In this document: piece after piece, positions 62,541-64,000 of the stretch
Layout of the letters: every line of letters starts with the position of its first letter
Numbering within the stretch: the first letter of the stretch is position 1
NCBI GenBank assembly: GCA_015501595.1
Contig: JADNRX010000047.1
Coordinates: 160,337 to 224,336 of the forward strand
Reading direction: 5' to 3'
Source of the DNA: Hymenopellis radicata
Taxonomy: Eukaryota; Basidiomycota; Agaricomycetes; Agaricales; Physalacriaceae
Length of the DNA: 64,000 nt
The notes under the pieces: generated by a model
Database searches by the model: none
Told to the model about the DNA's origin: nothing
Seen by the model: the letters and a program-made list of their open reading frames with translations, nothing else
Program-made: the position numbers and the translations under genes

Positions 62541-64000
62541 TTAATCCCGCTCGTCCTCAAACCTTAAAATCTGCGCATCCTCATCGATCGGAATATTCCT
62601 ATACCCCCTCCTCGACCGGAACCCGACCCCGCGCGCTGCACATGCGACACCGTCCACTCCACGCGATGCCCGCGACGCCAATGACGAACCACGGCACCGA
62701 CGCCAGCGTCTCCACGATCCCAGACCCGCCGCCCATGTTGCCGCGGTACATCGGCCCTCCCCCGTCGCCCGGTAACCGAATCTGTCCTCTCGCGAGCCCG
62801 CTCTTCTTGTAGTACCAGTACCCAACCAGCGCGGCGATCATGAACGGGACCATGATCACGAACCACCAGAAGAACGCCCCATGCGCTTTGAACCCCGGGC
62901 ACTCATGGCGCATCCCGCGATCCGGCCGCTCGCCGCCCTCACACGTCGAGTACGGGATCTTGCGGTACGCGGTGCGCTCGTACCAGTAGCCTTCGTCGTC
63001 GCAGGATGCGTCGTCGTCGGCTAATGGCGTCGTCCCAGGTACGAAGGACACACTCGTCCGCGTCATTCTTCGCATAGTTGAATTCACTAGACATCGATGA
63101 GCTATGAAGGGCATAGAAAATAGATTCACGCACCACTCAAAGTCGACTTTGGCGCAAATACAGTTCTTCTCGACACGGCTCGCGGCCTTGGGCTGGTTCC
63201 CAACGACGCAGTTTGTGTTGCGCACACGGCGGTGGTAAAGAGTCTACAAATACATTAGCGCTTATATCAGTGAAGAAAGACGCGGCCCACCTGTCGACCA
63301 AAGAGACATTGCTCCGACCGCTCCTCGCTTGGACTCCACAGTTCAAAGTCGTCGTTACCAGGATCCTCAACACTAAGTTGACCTGCACAACATCAGCGAC
63401 AAAACCCCCCAAACACACGCGACTCACACATGGTGTGCGTCAACGCGCTGAAATCAATATGAACAGCCACACTCGTCGCCGTGCTCGATACTGCGCTAGC
63501 AAGATAAACTTGCGACTCGTATCGCTCGGCACAGTAACAATACTGTTCACCCGCATCTTGTCCTTCGTGAACGTATACTCCCTCCAGTTCAGCCCTCATC
63601 AGTCGAGAACAAAACATGGTCCGTCGGCTCCTCATCATTCGCCATAATCAGTATACTCCCAGAATCGCCAAACTCCCACAAATGCGCGTCCTTGTGCACT
63701 TCTTCCCAGGTGAACCCCGCGTCACGACTGAGGAACGTGTCGGATTGAGTATACGGTGCCAGCGAGGTGCCCACGTTCCCCACAGCCATAAGCAGACCGA
63801 CGATGGAGGGGCTGCTGTATGTCGCGCGAGGATCTAAGCGCTCGGTGTATCCGTGGATATGCAATGCACAACTCTGTTAAAATGTTAGCATGCGCTATTG
63901 AGAATCAAGACCAACTGACCGTCGTATCACAATCATACTTATTCCCCTGCGAGTCCTTCGCTGGAGGCACCAATCGCTTCCATGTACTCCCTATATCAAA
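62541..64000 (-). CDS. VPS10: VPS10/sortilin-type vacuolar sorting receptor, 3' part
   Basis: Partial: the 5' end lies beyond the window. Visible: [80 protein letters not shown], an Asp-box blade of the Vps10 beta-propeller; then the Cys-rich 10CC module ([49 protein letters not shown]). One TM helix [20 protein letters not shown] is followed by [14 protein letters not shown]. The cytosolic tail frame [20 protein letters not shown] with stop at 62541 fits the acidic sorting tail, but joining it needs a splice near 62.65-62.7 kb that I could not fix. It cycles between Golgi and endosome carrying vacuolar hydrolases such as carboxypeptidase Y. Confidence 0.9.

Noticed and set aside
62541..62902. 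Alternative minus-strand frames over the VPS10 tail
   Set aside because: GC-rich third-position effect keeps several frames open. Only the frame with the 10CC module, TM helix and acidic tail resembles the family.

Overview
This window is nuclear DNA of a filamentous basidiomycete, almost certainly an Agaricomycete. The evidence is many short GT-AG introns, a fungal-type FunK1 kinase, DUF6534 membrane and F-box proteins typical of mushroom genomes, a DUF2433 phosphoesterase-like protein with an RRM/RGG tail, and a fungal Ty1/copia element. The layout is mosaic: conserved housekeeping genes alternate with transposon-rich and duplicated accessory DNA.

Region 1 (1-7.4 kb) carries three tandem paralogues for small single-pass membrane proteins. 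Each has a signal peptide, a short beta-rich ectodomain, a low-complexity linker, one TM helix with an Arg-rich stop-transfer and a cytosolic tail with a PPxY motif. Copies 2 and 3 have nearly identical promoters and ectodomains but unrelated tails. Region 2 (7.6-19.8 kb) is a repeat island: an apparently intact copia element (8663-14138, 5-bp target duplication, one LTR mismatch) inside a GTCGTA/GTCGAG repeat; outward-facing inverted termini at 7659 and 18822 enclosing gene debris that includes an intron-bearing COX subunit IV-type fragment; two nested hAT-type MITEs, each with a perfect 8-bp target duplication; and an intron-containing tRNA-Glu.

Region 3 (19.9-37.7 kb) is conserved euchromatin: an FMN-dependent 2-hydroxyacid oxidoreductase, an Icp55/XPNPEP3-type Xaa-Pro aminopeptidase, sulfite oxidase, the DUF2433-RRM protein, a probable mitochondrial protein, two unrecognised genes and an Hsp20 relic.

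Region 4 (37.8-56.5 kb) is the most striking part: a large inverted duplication with arms of about 6.7 and 6.5 kb around a 5.4-kb spacer. Each arm holds an F-box gene, one good and one decayed copy of a small coiled-coil gene, an orphan gene, a Pro/Tyr-rich gene and eight copies of a 31-bp hairpin repeat. One arm's Pro/Tyr-rich gene carries a nonsense codon that the other lacks. The spacer holds a DUF6534 gene and a decayed eIF3e gene.

Region 5 (57-64 kb) has an O-methyltransferase, a FunK1 kinase with an apparent frameshift and the 3' part of VPS10 (sortilin). Exon limits were read by eye from splice signals and family conservation. Genes are given as whole spans.
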